A DNA stretch of 64,000 bases from Viridibacterium sediminicola (GTDB taxonomy: Bacteria; Pseudomonadota; Gammaproteobacteria; Burkholderiales; Rhodocyclaceae), in contig NZ_JBDIVE010000001.1 in NCBI RefSeq assembly GCF_039631295.1, positions 739,360-803,359 on the forward strand, read 5' to 3'. The notes under the pieces were generated by a model, which worked only from the letters and a program-made list of their open reading frames with translations, was not told the origin of the DNA and did not search any database. The position numbers and the translations under genes were made by a program. This document shows, piece by piece, positions 16,987-26,032 of the stretch. The first letter of the stretch is position 1. Each line of letters opens with the position of its first letter.

Positions 16987-18687
16987 TTAGTCCACGTACA
17001 GCTCGACAGTCAAGGTCGGGAACTCGTACTTCTCGTGCGTTTTCCCAACGTCAGCAAATTGATTGCGAAAACTCTCAACGCAAACCGGAATTTCAGCTAT
17101 AGGGTCTGCACCTTCAGCGTTTTCTAAGCCGTGAAGCAATTCTGGCCAACCTAGCCATGTTGCACGGTTATCTTGTGCGCACTCCCCGCTAAACGCGGCG
17201 GAGTACCTTGCTAGTACATACACTTGAGGCGCGAAATTGGATCGGGGGCCTCTGAACCCAAGTTTTGCAGCAACATCCGCTGCATTTTGGGAGCCGATCC
17301 AATCCATGACTTTGTCGACCCAAGCATTCGCTATGTCAAGATTTCGCTTCCTACTTGCCCACTCACGCACAGATCTGCCAAAGACATCGTGCCATTTCAA
17401 TTGAATCAGCGCGATGGAACCGGTTTCGTTGTCGAATATGACTGCGTCGATATCCGTCAGGACGGATCCATTGGGGCGGCGAAGCTTCACCCCGTGCTCT
17501 GGAATCGAGAATCTAGGGGCAGGAAAAGCAGTTGCCAAGTCTTGGCGGAATACTTGCTCCCGCCTATCGACGCCGCTAGACCACTCTTTCTCATGCACTC
17601 GTCTTAAGTGCCGGAATAGCGCAAAGTACGGATTGGATATTGCGCCAAAACAAGGCAGCAAATAAAAATCTTTACCAAAATCGATATAGTAGGTGGCGGG
17701 GGTCTCGAAGCAATCCTCCCAGTCCCCAATGCTTTCCATGTTGAGGCTTAACGCATTCAACGTAGGCTGTATCCGCTGGGCCTGCAATCCAGCCTCCTGC
17801 CAGACTTCCGCCACATCATCTTTGCGAACGAATATAGTCAAAACATTGCGCAGATCCACTATTGGGTTTTTCTTGGCCAACAGTAGTGCAAAGTCGATGT
17901 GGCAAAGCACTCTTCCTAGCGCTTGCTCACATGCGGCTTTCCATTCTCCGAAAGTTCGCCCTCCAAGCGCTACGTCATCCGGCAGAGCTTCGCTTTCGAA
18001 ATAGCCAATGCCAAAGTCACGCGCGGCATCACGGTATGCAAGAACAATTTCCCAGTCGTTGTCGTAACGGATGAACCATTCGGAAGCTACGTCTACGTAA
18101 GACGACATTCGTTGCCGCAGTCCATCCCAGTCAATCTCGTTGGGGGCGACGCTGTCGATGCCATCCCTTTTGTACCGAGACCGTAAGTGAAAAATTGCCT
18201 CCCGTGCCGCCCACTCAAGTGAGTCAGGCTTGAGGCGAATAACAAGATGGTTAGGGCTAATGATCTGGGTGCGCGCAACCCCGTGTTTTTCAAGCGAGGC
18301 CAAGCGCTTGAGGTTGGACAGACGCCCACACGCATCTAAGTAGCTGTGCGCGAATTCAGAATACGTGGTGTTCGTCGGCGCAAAAGGTACTCCGCCTCCC
18401 GTGCCTTGAATTGCCGATATGAATGGGCGCAACGCAACGGCGGCCCCCACGAGGCAGTGATGCTCGTGCGGGCGCTCCGCCTCCTGAGCCACCTCTGCCC
18501 GGAGCATGCGGCCAACAGCGATAACATCAAGGGCCCGAACAAGCTCGTACAGCCCTTCTTTCTCGTGCCCTCGCCAATTCTTTAGCACGCGCTCTTGAAA
18601 CGCAGAGATTTCCCGGGAAATTAATAGCTCTGCCGGACTCAATGAACGCGAGTGTTGCATTTTCAGATTACTGAACCCCAACGACAA
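16987..18687 (-). CDS. Large hypothetical protein with PD-(D/E)XK-like nuclease motif
   Basis: This 566-residue protein has no signal or membrane segments. Near residue 412 it reads TDIDAVIFDNETGSIALIQL followed by KW: an Asp at 412 or 414, a hydrophobic strand, then Gln429-x-Lys431. This is the D...(E/Q)xK arrangement of PD-(D/E)XK nucleases such as restriction, repair and transposon end-cutting enzymes. The N-terminal ~400 residues are mixed helical and unassigned. It is the first gene inside the repeat array next to lipA and is transcribed away from it. It could be a restriction-like effector or an element-encoded nuclease; I cannot decide. Codon use is less GC-rich than in the core genes. 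Confidence 0.7.
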   Translation of the reverse strand: MSLGFSNLKMQHSRSLSPAELLISREISAFQERVLKNWRGHEKEGLYELVRALDVIAVGRMLRAEVAQEAERPHEHHCLVGAAVALRPFISAIQGTGGGVPFAPTNTTYSEFAHSYLDACGRLSNLKRLASLEKHGVARTQIISPNHLVIRLKPDSLEWAAREAIFHLRSRYKRDGIDSVAPNEIDWDGLRQRMSSYVDVASEWFIRYDNDWEIVLAYRDAARDFGIGYFESEALPDDVALGGRTFGEWKAACEQALGRVLCHIDFALLLAKKNPIVDLRNVLTIFVRKDDVAEVWQEAGLQAQRIQPTLNALSLNMESIGDWEDCFETPATYYIDFGKDFYLLPCFGAISNPYFALFRHLRRVHEKEWSSGVDRREQVFRQDLATAFPAPRFSIPEHGVKLRRPNGSVLTDIDAVIFDNETGSIALIQLKWHDVFGRSVREWASRKRNLDIANAWVDKVMDWIGSQNAADVAAKLGFRGPRSNFAPQVYVLARYSAAFSGECAQDNRATWLGWPELLHGLENAEGADPIAEIPVCVESFRNQFADVGKTHEKYEFPTLTVELYVD

Positions 18688-18731
18688 ACCGACTGCTGCT
18701 TACGATGACTGCCTTAATGCAGGCTCCAGTA

Positions 18732-18796
18732 GCGTCCATCGCTGTTATTAGGTCGCAAAAAGCGTTGTTTAGTCGCTCTAAGCGTTGGATTCGTCA
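18732..18796. repeat. Array of ~20-bp spaced repeats directly after lipA (transposon-end-like)
   Basis: GCTGTTATTAGGTCGC (18741-18756), GCGTTGTTTAGTCGC (18762-18776) and GCGTTGGATTCGTCA (18782-18796) recur at 20-21 base spacing, with a further partial copy GCGTCCATCGC at 18732. The last copy ends six bases before the lipA stop. Read inward the terminus is TGACGAATCC. Serial short sites near an end are typical of transposons using Mu/TnsB/TniA-type DDE transposases. No transposase gene of that kind remains in the island. Confidence 0.5.
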
Positions 18797-18801
18797 CTGT
18801 C

Positions 18802-19749
18802 TCAGGCCACGCCGGCGCTGTGCGCCTGCATGTCGGCCCAGTAGCTGGAGCGCACCATCGGGCCGCAGGCGGCGTTCTTGAAGCCCATCTTCAGCGCTTC
18901 GGTCTCGAACATCTTGAAGACGTCCGGATGCGGGTAGCGCAGCACCGGCAGGTGGCCGCCGGAAGGCTGCAGGTACTGGCCGATGGTGAGCATGTCCACA
19001 TCGTGGGCGCGCATGTCGCGCATCACTTCGAGGATTTCCTCGTCGGTCTCGCCGAGGCCGACCATCAGGCCGCTCTTGGTCAGCACTTCGGGGTGCGCGG
19101 CCTTGAAGTTCTTCAGCAGCATCAGCGAGTGCTGGTAGTCGGAACCGGGGCGCGCGGCCTTGTAGAGGCGCGGCACGGTTTCGAGGTTGTGGTTCATGAC
19201 GTCGGGCGTGGCTTCGCTGAAGATCTTCAGCGCGATGTCCATGCGGCCGCGGAAGTCCGGCACCAGCACTTCGATGGTGGTGTGCGGCGAGGCCTTGCGC
19301 GTCTCCTGGATGCAGTCGACGAAGTGCTGGGCACCGCCGTCGCGCAGGTCGTCGCGGTCCACCGAGGTGATCACCACGTATTTGAGGCGCATCGCGGCGA
19401 TGGTCTTGGCCAGGTCCCGCGGTTCGTCCTGATTGAGCGGGTCCGGCTTGCCGTGACCGACATCGCAGAACGGGCAGCGCCGCGTGCAGATGTCGCCCAT
19501 GATCATGAAGGTCGCCGTGCCCTTGCCGAAACATTCGTGGATGTTGGGGCAGGAAGCTTCTTCACAGACGGTGTGCAGCTTGTGCTCACGCAGCGTGTCC
19601 TTGATCTCGTTGAAGCGCGCGGTCTCTTCCGAGTTGCCGATCTTGATGCGGATCCACTCGGGCTTGCGCAGCTTTTCGGCCGGCACAATCTTGATCGGGA
19701 TACGCGCCGTCTTGAGTTCGCCGCGTTGCTTCTTGACCTGTTCTTCCAT
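18802..19749 (-). CDS. lipA: Lipoyl synthase
   Basis: This 315-residue radical SAM enzyme inserts two sulfur atoms into octanoylated lipoyl domains of pyruvate and 2-oxoglutarate dehydrogenases and the glycine cleavage H protein. The auxiliary cluster motif CEEASCPNIHEC gives Cys62, Cys67 and Cys73. The radical SAM cluster motif CTRRCPFC gives Cys88, Cys92 and Cys95. The ATG at 19749 overlaps the lipB stop as TGATG; a GTG one codon earlier is possible. It is the last gene of the ybeD-lipB-lipA run. Length and motifs are normal. Confidence 0.97.
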   Translation of the reverse strand: MEEQVKKQRGELKTARIPIKIVPAEKLRKPEWIRIKIGNSEETARFNEIKDTLREHKLHTVCEEASCPNIHECFGKGTATFMIMGDICTRRCPFCDVGHGKPDPLNQDEPRDLAKTIAAMRLKYVVITSVDRDDLRDGGAQHFVDCIQETRKASPHTTIEVLVPDFRGRMDIALKIFSEATPDVMNHNLETVPRLYKAARPGSDYQHSLMLLKNFKAAHPEVLTKSGLMVGLGETDEEILEVMRDMRAHDVDMLTIGQYLQPSGGHLPVLRYPHPDVFKMFETEALKMGFKNAACGPMVRSSYWADMQAHSAGVA

Positions 19750-20429
19750 CACACGAGTTCCTGTTTTTGCGCCGCCGGCAAAATGACCGGATAGCGTTCT
19801 TCCAGCAGGGCGGCGAGTCGTTCCGCCAGCCTGCGATGCGCCTCTGCGACGCTTGTGTGCACGCCCAGCTCACTGAGCTGGGTGGTGCGTAATCCCTCGT
19901 AACCACAGGGATTGATGCGCGTAAACGGCGCCAGATCCATCTCCACGTTGAGCGACAGCCCGTGGTAGCTGCAGCCGCGCGTGATCTTGAGTCCCAGCGC
20001 GGCAATCTTGGCCTCGCCGACATAGACGCCCGGTGCGCCTTCACGGCGCTCAGCGGCAATGCCCCAATCCGCCAGCACGTCGATCAGCGCCTGCTCCATC
20101 AGATTGACCAGCTGGCGCACCATCAGCTGGCGGCGATGCAGGTCGAGCAGCAGATACACGACTGCCTGACCGGGGCCGTGGTAGGTGATCTGACCGCCAC
20201 GGTCGATCTTCACCACCGGCACTTCGCTCGCCTGCAGGAGGTGCTCGACCTTGCCCGCCAGGCCCAGTGTATAGACCGGCGGATGCTGCAACAACCACAA
20301 CTGGTCCGGGGTTTTCGCGTCGCGCGTGGCGGTGAAGGCCTTCATCGCCTCGAAGCTGGGCGCGTACTCGACCAGGCCCAGCTCACGGATCTGCAGTGAG
20401 TGCTCAGGCCCGATGAGCGCCTCGCTCAA
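19749..20429 (-). CDS. lipB: Octanoyl-[acyl-carrier-protein]:protein octanoyltransferase
   Basis: This 226-residue enzyme moves octanoate from ACP to the lysine of lipoyl domains, the first step of lipoate synthesis before LipA. The family block DRGGQITYHGPGQAVVYLLL is present at about 76-95, with the catalytic Lys141 in GEAKIAALGLKITRG and Cys175 in NPCGYEGL. The start overlaps the end of ybeD by four bases and the stop overlaps lipA, so the three genes form one translationally coupled operon. Confidence 0.97.
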   Translation of the reverse strand: MSEALIGPEHSLQIRELGLVEYAPSFEAMKAFTATRDAKTPDQLWLLQHPPVYTLGLAGKVEHLLQASEVPVVKIDRGGQITYHGPGQAVVYLLLDLHRRQLMVRQLVNLMEQALIDVLADWGIAAERREGAPGVYVGEAKIAALGLKITRGCSYHGLSLNVEMDLAPFTRINPCGYEGLRTTQLSELGVHTSVAEAHRRLAERLAALLEERYPVILPAAQKQELV

Positions 20430-20698
20430 AGCACCACCTTGACCATCGGATGACTCGACAGCTCGGTGTACAAGGCGTCCAGCTGCGGCTTGGAAGTGGC
20501 GCGGATGGTGCAGGTCAGCGAGAGATATTTGCCATTGGCCGAAGGGCGCATCTCGACCGTGGCCGGATCGTAGTCCGGCGCATGGCGCAGCACCACATCG
20601 ACCACCGCCTGGACAAAGCCATCGACGCGCAAGCCCATGATCTTGAGCGGAAAATCGGTGGGGAATTCAAGCAGGGTGTCTTGCAGAGGCTCACTCAT
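20426..20698 (-). CDS. ybeD: YbeD family (DUF493) protein
   Basis: This 90-residue protein belongs to the YbeD/DUF493 family, a small ACT-like alpha/beta fold found next to lipB in many proteobacteria. Typical features are LEFPTDFPLKIMGL near residue 10 and the repeated beta-strand segment YLSLTCTIRATSKPQLDALY. It is thought to be regulatory rather than catalytic; its ligand is not established. The TGA overlaps the lipB ATG, consistent with cotranscription. Confidence 0.9.
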   Translation of the reverse strand: MSEPLQDTLLEFPTDFPLKIMGLRVDGFVQAVVDVVLRHAPDYDPATVEMRPSANGKYLSLTCTIRATSKPQLDALYTELSSHPMVKVVL

Positions 20699-20776
20699 GG
20701 GCGGCGCGGTTCCAGGCAGTCAAGCGGCAATTTTAGCAAGCGCCGCTGCCGCTGACGAATTTATCCCCGAGCACGC

Positions 20777-21919
20777 TCAGTGCAAGGCATTGCGCAGACC
20801 TTCGATGCTGCGCATGAACCAGTTGGCGCGTTCGACATCCTGCAGGGCGAGCAGCGGGTATTCGCCGAGGACCTGACCGTCGAGCAGCAGGCGCAGACTG
20901 CCAAGCTTGGCGCCACGCGCCAGCGGCGCCTTGAGCCCGGCGGCCGGCAGCAACTGCAGCTTGACCTCGGCGGCACGGCCGTGCGGCACCGAGATCAGCA
21001 GATCATTCATGAAGCCGGCGTTCACCTTGTCGAGCTTGCCCTCGCGCAGCGGCAGGGCGCCCACGGTTTGCTGCGCCTTGAAGAACTGCACCAGATCGAA
21101 GGCCTCGAAGGCGAAATTGAGCAGCTTCTGCGACTCCTGCGCGCGCGCCTTGTCGGAGGCCGTGCCCATCACCACCGAGACCACACGGCGCGGCCCGCGA
21201 CGCGCCGTCGACACCAGGCAGTAACCGGCCGCTGCGGTATGGCCGGTCTTCATGCCGTCCACGCTGGCGTCCTGCCACAGCAGGCGGTTGCGATTGGGCT
21301 GGGTGATCTTGTTGTAGGTAAATTGCTTCTGCGAGTAGATCGGGAAGTATTCCGGGAAGTCGCGGATGATCGCCGTGGCGATCTTGGCCAGGTCACGCGG
21401 CGTGCTGTAGTGGCCGGCCTCGGTGATGCCGGTGACGTTCTGGAAATGCGTGTTCGTCATGCCCAGGCGCTGCGCCTCGCGGTTCATGCGTTCAACGAAC
21501 TTCGCCTCGCTGCCGGCCACCAGCTCGGCCAGGGCTACGCAGGCGTCGTTGCCGGACTGGATGATCACACCGTGAATCAGCTCATCGACCGTCACCGGCT
21601 TGCGCGGATCGAGGAACATCACCGATTCCTCACGCGAACGCGCCACCTGATAAACGCGGTCGGAAATCGTCACCTGCTGGTTGAGGCTGATGGTCTTGGC
21701 GCGCAGCGCCTGGAACACCACGTAGGCGGTCATCAGCTTGGTCAGCGAAGCGGGCTCGGCGCGATCATCCGGCCGCGCTGAGGCCAGCACCTGATTGCTG
21801 CCCGCATCGAGCAAGAGCCAGGAGCGCGCCGCCAGCTCGGGCGCCTGCGGCAGCGCATCGGCGCAGGCCAGGTTCGACAGCAGGGCCAGGCAAACGGGGA
21901 GGATCCAGCGCAATTTCAT
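20777..21919 (-). CDS. D-alanyl-D-alanine carboxypeptidase (PBP5/6 class)
   Basis: This 380-residue low-molecular-mass penicillin-binding protein starts with a signal peptide (MKLRWILPVCLALLSNLACA). It carries all three active-site motifs: SxxK as SLTK at 58-61, SGN at 122-124 and KTG at 224-226. It trims the terminal D-Ala from peptidoglycan pentapeptides in the periplasm. A C-terminal beta domain and terminal amphipathic segment (RANWFMRSIEGLRNALH) fit membrane-anchored DacA/DacC proteins. The longer frame upstream of 21919 has no coding character. It sits between ybeD and the chemoreceptor, in a neighbourhood devoted to cell-wall and lipoate genes. Confidence 0.95.
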   Translation of the reverse strand: MKLRWILPVCLALLSNLACADALPQAPELAARSWLLLDAGSNQVLASARPDDRAEPASLTKLMTAYVVFQALRAKTISLNQQVTISDRVYQVARSREESVMFLDPRKPVTVDELIHGVIIQSGNDACVALAELVAGSEAKFVERMNREAQRLGMTNTHFQNVTGITEAGHYSTPRDLAKIATAIIRDFPEYFPIYSQKQFTYNKITQPNRNRLLWQDASVDGMKTGHTAAAGYCLVSTARRGPRRVVSVVMGTASDKARAQESQKLLNFAFEAFDLVQFFKAQQTVGALPLREGKLDKVNAGFMNDLLISVPHGRAAEVKLQLLPAAGLKAPLARGAKLGSLRLLLDGQVLGEYPLLALQDVERANWFMRSIEGLRNALH

Positions 21920-22108
21920 GGTCACAGCCAACATCAGTAAGAGGGGCGAACTATATAGCAGCTTGCGCTGCCGCATGCTGCGATCCGCCAGAGTCCTGCA
22001 AGTTCCCCGCCCGTGCCGCAAAACGCAGGTGTAAAAGTTGTGCGACACCCTCAAGCTTGGGCGGATATACGCGTAAACCCTAGCTCCGAACTGATAGAAG
22101 TCCATCAC

Positions 22109-23725
22109 ATGAACACCTCCATCGCCTTCCGACTGAAGCTCATTCTTGCACTCTCGGCGCTGATCACCCTCAGCGTCGGGCTGCTGGGACTACAGAATTC
22201 GTCCCGTCTTGCCGCATCGCTGGAGCGTTCGCAAAGCGAAACCCTGCAGAAGGTCCGCGAGCTCGATGAAATCGTCGCGCAAACCCTCAGGCTGCGCGTG
22301 CACGTGCTGAATCACTTCATCAAGCCCACCGAGGCTGAGCGCAAGAAGGTGGAAGAGCAGGCCAGGAAGAGCGATCAGTCGCTGTGGGATCACATGAAGA
22401 CCTACGAGCGTCTGATCAGTGATCCGCGCGAACGGGCCATCTTCGACAAGGAAACCGAGGCGCTCAAGAAATTCGATACCGCGCTGTATGCCGCATTTGA
22501 AGGCAATAACAGCGGTGACGATACAGCGGCCCGCGCCGGCATCGGTGCGTTCATCAAGATCTCGGCCGACGCCAAGACCGTCACCGACGAGCACAAGCAC
22601 CTGATGGACGAAGCCATCCAGGCCGAACGCGACGCCTCGATGCAGGACATGAAACAGCTGCGCCTGTACTCATGGATCATCATCATCGTCGGGGTCGCCG
22701 CCGTGGTGGCGCTCGGCCTCACGCTCGAACGCGGCATCCGCCGGGGCCTGCTGAGCATGCAGAGCGCCATTGCGCGCATCGAAGACGAGCAGGATTTCCG
22801 CATCCGCGTCCCGGCCGCAGGCAACAGCGAGCTGAGCGATATGGGCCGCCGCCTCAACCGCCTGCTGCAAGCCATGCAGGACAATCTGCGTCAGATTGGC
22901 GAGAGCGCCAATGCCGTCGCCGCCAAATCGCGCGACATGGCCGAGACGGCCCATGAGCTGGCAACAGCGTCGACCCAGCAGAGCGAATCGGCCTCCAGCA
23001 TGGCCGCGGCGGTGGAAGAGATGACGGTGAGCATCGGTCACATCGGCGACCGCGCGGTGGCCGCCAACCAGCTCTCGCACGAATCGGGCAAGCTCGCCGC
23101 GGACGGCAATCAAACCATTGGCGAGACGGTCAAGGACATCAACGAAATCGCCAGCACGGTGCGCCTCACCAGCGAGCGCCTGAGCGTCGTCGAAACCGAG
23201 AGTGACAAGATCTCCTCAGTCGTCGCGGTGATCCGTGAAGTCGCCGATCAAACCAATCTGCTCGCCCTCAATGCCGCCATCGAAGCGGCGCGCGCCGGCG
23301 AACAAGGCCGTGGCTTCGCCGTCGTCGCCGACGAAGTGCGCAAGCTCGCCGAACGTACCGCCAATTCGACGCGCGAGATTTCAGCCATCATCGATGGCGT
23401 GCGCGGCGGCGCCAAAGATGCGGTCAGCAGCATGGAGCTCGCCGTCGACCGCGTCAGCCAGGGGGTGACACGGGCCGAAAATGCCAGCCAGGCGATTGAG
23501 CGCATCAGCGTGACCAGCCTTCAGACCGTCGACATGGTGCATGAAATCACCGATGCGATCCGCGAACAAAGCAGTGCCAGCACCAATATCGCCCAGCAGG
23601 TGGAACGCATCGCGCAGATGGCCGAGCTCAGTAGCGACGCAGCCTCCGGCAGCGCCAGCACGGCACGCGAACTGGACCAGCTGGCCGCCTCGATGCAGAA
23701 GATCGTGCAGACCTACAAGCTGTAA
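22109..23725 (+). CDS. Methyl-accepting chemotaxis protein
   Basis: This 538-residue receptor has an N-terminal membrane segment (about 8-30), a periplasmic four-helix-type sensor with many charged residues, and a second membrane segment near 185-205 (WIIIIVGVAAVVALGLTLE). A HAMP domain and a long coiled-coil signalling domain follow. The kinase-control tip is canonical (QTNLLALNAAIEAARAG, then GRGFAVVADEVRKLAERT, about residues 380-415). There is no C-terminal NWETF-like pentapeptide, so it probably relies on other receptors for efficient methylation. It splits the otherwise contiguous rlpA-dac run and ends one base from the rlpA stop. Confidence 0.94.
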   Translation: MNTSIAFRLKLILALSALITLSVGLLGLQNSSRLAASLERSQSETLQKVRELDEIVAQTLRLRVHVLNHFIKPTEAERKKVEEQARKSDQSLWDHMKTYERLISDPRERAIFDKETEALKKFDTALYAAFEGNNSGDDTAARAGIGAFIKISADAKTVTDEHKHLMDEAIQAERDASMQDMKQLRLYSWIIIIVGVAAVVALGLTLERGIRRGLLSMQSAIARIEDEQDFRIRVPAAGNSELSDMGRRLNRLLQAMQDNLRQIGESANAVAAKSRDMAETAHELATASTQQSESASSMAAAVEEMTVSIGHIGDRAVAANQLSHESGKLAADGNQTIGETVKDINEIASTVRLTSERLSVVETESDKISSVVAVIREVADQTNLLALNAAIEAARAGEQGRGFAVVADEVRKLAERTANSTREISAIIDGVRGGAKDAVSSMELAVDRVSQGVTRAENASQAIERISVTSLQTVDMVHEITDAIREQSSASTNIAQQVERIAQMAELSSDAASGSASTARELDQLAASMQKIVQTYKL

Positions 23726-23726
23726 A

Positions 23727-24815
23727 TCAGTTCAGCGCCTGGCGCTGCGGATAGACGATGAAGGGGTTCAGACGCAGGCGGCTGGTGACCAGGGTGCTGG
23801 CGCTGCGTGCGTCATCGGCGCTGCTGAACGGCCCCATGTGCAGGCGGTAGCGCTGGCCCTCGGCGACGATGGCGATGTTCTGCTGCATCGGGCGCAGCGC
23901 CTGCAGGGCGTATTCGCGAAAGCTCTCGGCATTGCGCAGCGAGCTGAACGCCCCCAACTGCAGATAAACCCCGTTGGCCAGGCTAGCCGGGCTGACGCTG
24001 CTGTCGGCCGGCGGCGCACTGCTGGCGGCCGGTGCAGAGGCCTCGGGCAGGCTGGCCAGCAAGGCGCCGACATCGGCCACCGGCTCGCTGGCAGGCGCAG
24101 GCAGGGGCGCTGGCGCTTTGACATTGCGCAGCGGCGGGATGTTGGAGGCAATCATGTTCACCTCTTCCGGAATGATCGCCTCGACCTCGACCTCGGCCGA
24201 GCCCTTGTCGGCATAGCCGAGCTTCCAGGCGGCAGTGTAGGAGAGATCGATCAGCCGCCCCTTGTGAAAGGGGCCACGATCATTGACGCGGGCGATGACC
24301 GAATTGCCATTGGCCAGATTGGTCACGCGCACATAGCTCGGAATCGGCAAAGTCGGATGCGCGGCGGTCATGCCGTACATATCGTAGGGTTCGCCGCTGG
24401 AAGTCTTGGCACCGTGGAAGCGGCGACCGTACCAACTGGCCGTGCCACGTGCGCGATAGGGCTGCAATTGCTGCATCGGCGTGAAACTCAGCCCCAGCGC
24501 TTCATACGGACGGTTGGCGCGCGCCAGCAGGGGTTCCGCGCGCGGTTGCGCATTCGGGATGCTGGCCAGATCGGGCGGATTGTCGCCGGGACCGTCGTCC
24601 TTGTAATAGCCGCCGCCTTTGCGACTGCTGCTACTGGCGCTGGCAGGCGGCCGCGTTTCCGCCGGGCGCGCCTCGACGCGTGCTTCGGGGCGCGCATCAG
24701 GCAGGCGCGTCGCCGGCGGCGGCGGACGCGTCTCGACACGGGCCACGGGCGGGCTGGCACAGGCAGCGAGCAGCAGGCTCAGCAGCGCCAGGCCATATCC
24801 GGCACAGCGGCGCAT
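23727..24815 (-). CDS. rlpA: Septal ring lytic transglycosylase RlpA, SPOR-domain lipoprotein
   Basis: This 362-residue outer-membrane lipoprotein has a lipobox LLLAAC (Cys19), then a Pro/Arg/Ser-rich linker to about residue 75. The double-psi beta-barrel catalytic domain (RARGTASWYGRRFHGAKTSS, DMYGMTAAHPTLP, IARVNDRGPF) cleaves denuded glycan strands. The C-terminal ~75 residues form a SPOR domain (GVYLQLGAFSSLRNAESF) that targets naked glycan at the septum. The start overlaps the rodA stop as TGATG, placing it at the end of the mre/mrd operon. Confidence 0.95.
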   Translation of the reverse strand: MRRCAGYGLALLSLLLAACASPPVARVETRPPPPATRLPDARPEARVEARPAETRPPASASSSSRKGGGYYKDDGPGDNPPDLASIPNAQPRAEPLLARANRPYEALGLSFTPMQQLQPYRARGTASWYGRRFHGAKTSSGEPYDMYGMTAAHPTLPIPSYVRVTNLANGNSVIARVNDRGPFHKGRLIDLSYTAAWKLGYADKGSAEVEVEAIIPEEVNMIASNIPPLRNVKAPAPLPAPASEPVADVGALLASLPEASAPAASSAPPADSSVSPASLANGVYLQLGAFSSLRNAESFREYALQALRPMQQNIAIVAEGQRYRLHMGPFSSADDARSASTLVTSRLRLNPFIVYPQRQALN

Positions 24816-25951
24816 CAGTTCTTGCCTCCGCGCAGGCGGTAGCGTCCGATGCTCATCAGGATGCCGACGCCCAGACACAGCGTGGTCAGCGCGGTGCCGC
24901 CATAACTCACGAAGGGCAGCGGCACGCCCACCACCGGCAGCACGCCGCCGACCATGCCCATGTTCACGAAGGCATAGGTGAACAAGGTCATGGTGATCGC
25001 GCCGGCCAGCAGGCGCGAGAACAGATTGGGCGCATTGGCGGCGATCGCCAGACCCCGCGCGATGAGCATGCCGTAAAGGATGACCAGCACGATCACGCCG
25101 ACCAGGCCGAATTCTTCCGACAGCACGGCGAGCACGAAGTCGGTATGGCGCTCGGGCAGGAAGTCCAGATGCGCTTGCGTCCCTGCGCGCCAGCCCTTGC
25201 CGAGAATGCCGCCGGAGCCGACCGCAATGGTGGACTGGATGGTGTGGAAGCCCTTGCCGAGCGGATCGGAGGAGGGGTCGAGCAAGGTGCACACGCGGTG
25301 CTTCTGGTAGTCACGCAAGCCCGGCCACTTCACCCCGGGCGAGCAGATCTCGCTCTGATAGCTGATGATCGCCACCACGGCCGCCAGGCCCAGCGCCGTC
25401 ACCGGCACGATCAGTTTCCAGGACAGGCCGGCGAAGAAGATGACGAAGACGCCCGCGCCGAACACCAGGATCGCGGTGCCCAGATCGGGCTGCTTGGCAA
25501 TCAGGCCGACCGGCACCATCAGCAACATGCCGGCGGCGAGGAAGTCACGCACCTTGAGGCTGCCTTCGCGCCGCTGGAAGTACCAGGCAAGCATCAGCGG
25601 CATGGCGATCTTCATCAGCTCGGAGGGCTGGATGCGGCCGATGCCAATGTTGAGCCAGCGCGTGGCACCCTTGGAGGTATCGCCGAACAGGGCCACCGCA
25701 ATCAGCAGCAGCACGCCCAGCACATAGAGCGGCAAGGCCAAGCTGTAGAGGCGTTGAACGCGCATATGCGCGGCGATGATCATCAGCAGCATGGCCGCGA
25801 TGACGTTCACGCTGTGCGCCTGGAAACGCTCGGGCGAAGCACTCATCATGACGACGAAAGCGCCCACCAGGGTGGTCATGAGGATGCCGAACAGCCAGGG
25901 ATCGACCGGGGCGAAGATGCGCCGCAACCAGCCGATGGGATCAAATTGCAT
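24815..25951 (-). CDS. mrdB: Rod-shape SEDS glycosyltransferase RodA
   Basis: This 378-residue polytopic membrane protein belongs to the SEDS family, which polymerises lipid II glycan chains during cell elongation. About ten membrane segments are visible. Hallmarks include WLNIGIGRIQPSELMKIAMP and the C-terminal LPFVSYGGTALTTL, with a large extracytoplasmic loop around residues 195-250. It works with the transpeptidase PBP2 encoded just upstream. The gene begins 81 bases after mrdA, with a heptamer repeat array in that gap, and its stop overlaps rlpA. Confidence 0.96.
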   Translation of the reverse strand: MQFDPIGWLRRIFAPVDPWLFGILMTTLVGAFVVMMSASPERFQAHSVNVIAAMLLMIIAAHMRVQRLYSLALPLYVLGVLLLIAVALFGDTSKGATRWLNIGIGRIQPSELMKIAMPLMLAWYFQRREGSLKVRDFLAAGMLLMVPVGLIAKQPDLGTAILVFGAGVFVIFFAGLSWKLIVPVTALGLAAVVAIISYQSEICSPGVKWPGLRDYQKHRVCTLLDPSSDPLGKGFHTIQSTIAVGSGGILGKGWRAGTQAHLDFLPERHTDFVLAVLSEEFGLVGVIVLVILYGMLIARGLAIAANAPNLFSRLLAGAITMTLFTYAFVNMGMVGGVLPVVGVPLPFVSYGGTALTTLCLGVGILMSIGRYRLRGGKN

Positions 25952-25997
25952 GCGTGCCTCTGGCTATGAATTGAGGCAAAAACGACTCAGCGTCACA

Positions 25998-26025
25998 CCC
26001 GACTCCCGACTCCCGACTCCCGGCT
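25998..26025. repeat. Heptamer tandem array (CCCGACT x4)
   Basis: Three perfect CCCGACT units and one variant (CCCGGCT) lie head to tail in the 81-base gap between mrdA and rodA. The same heptamer occurs as an eight-unit array at 35787-35842. Being 7 bases long and outside genes, it can expand without affecting reading frames. Confidence 0.85.
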
Positions 26026-26032
26026 CTCCGCA

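Noticed and set aside
24816..25292. Upstream extension of rlpA
   Set aside because: It is a shadow of rodA; a lipoprotein signal starts exactly at 24815 with a TGATG overlap.
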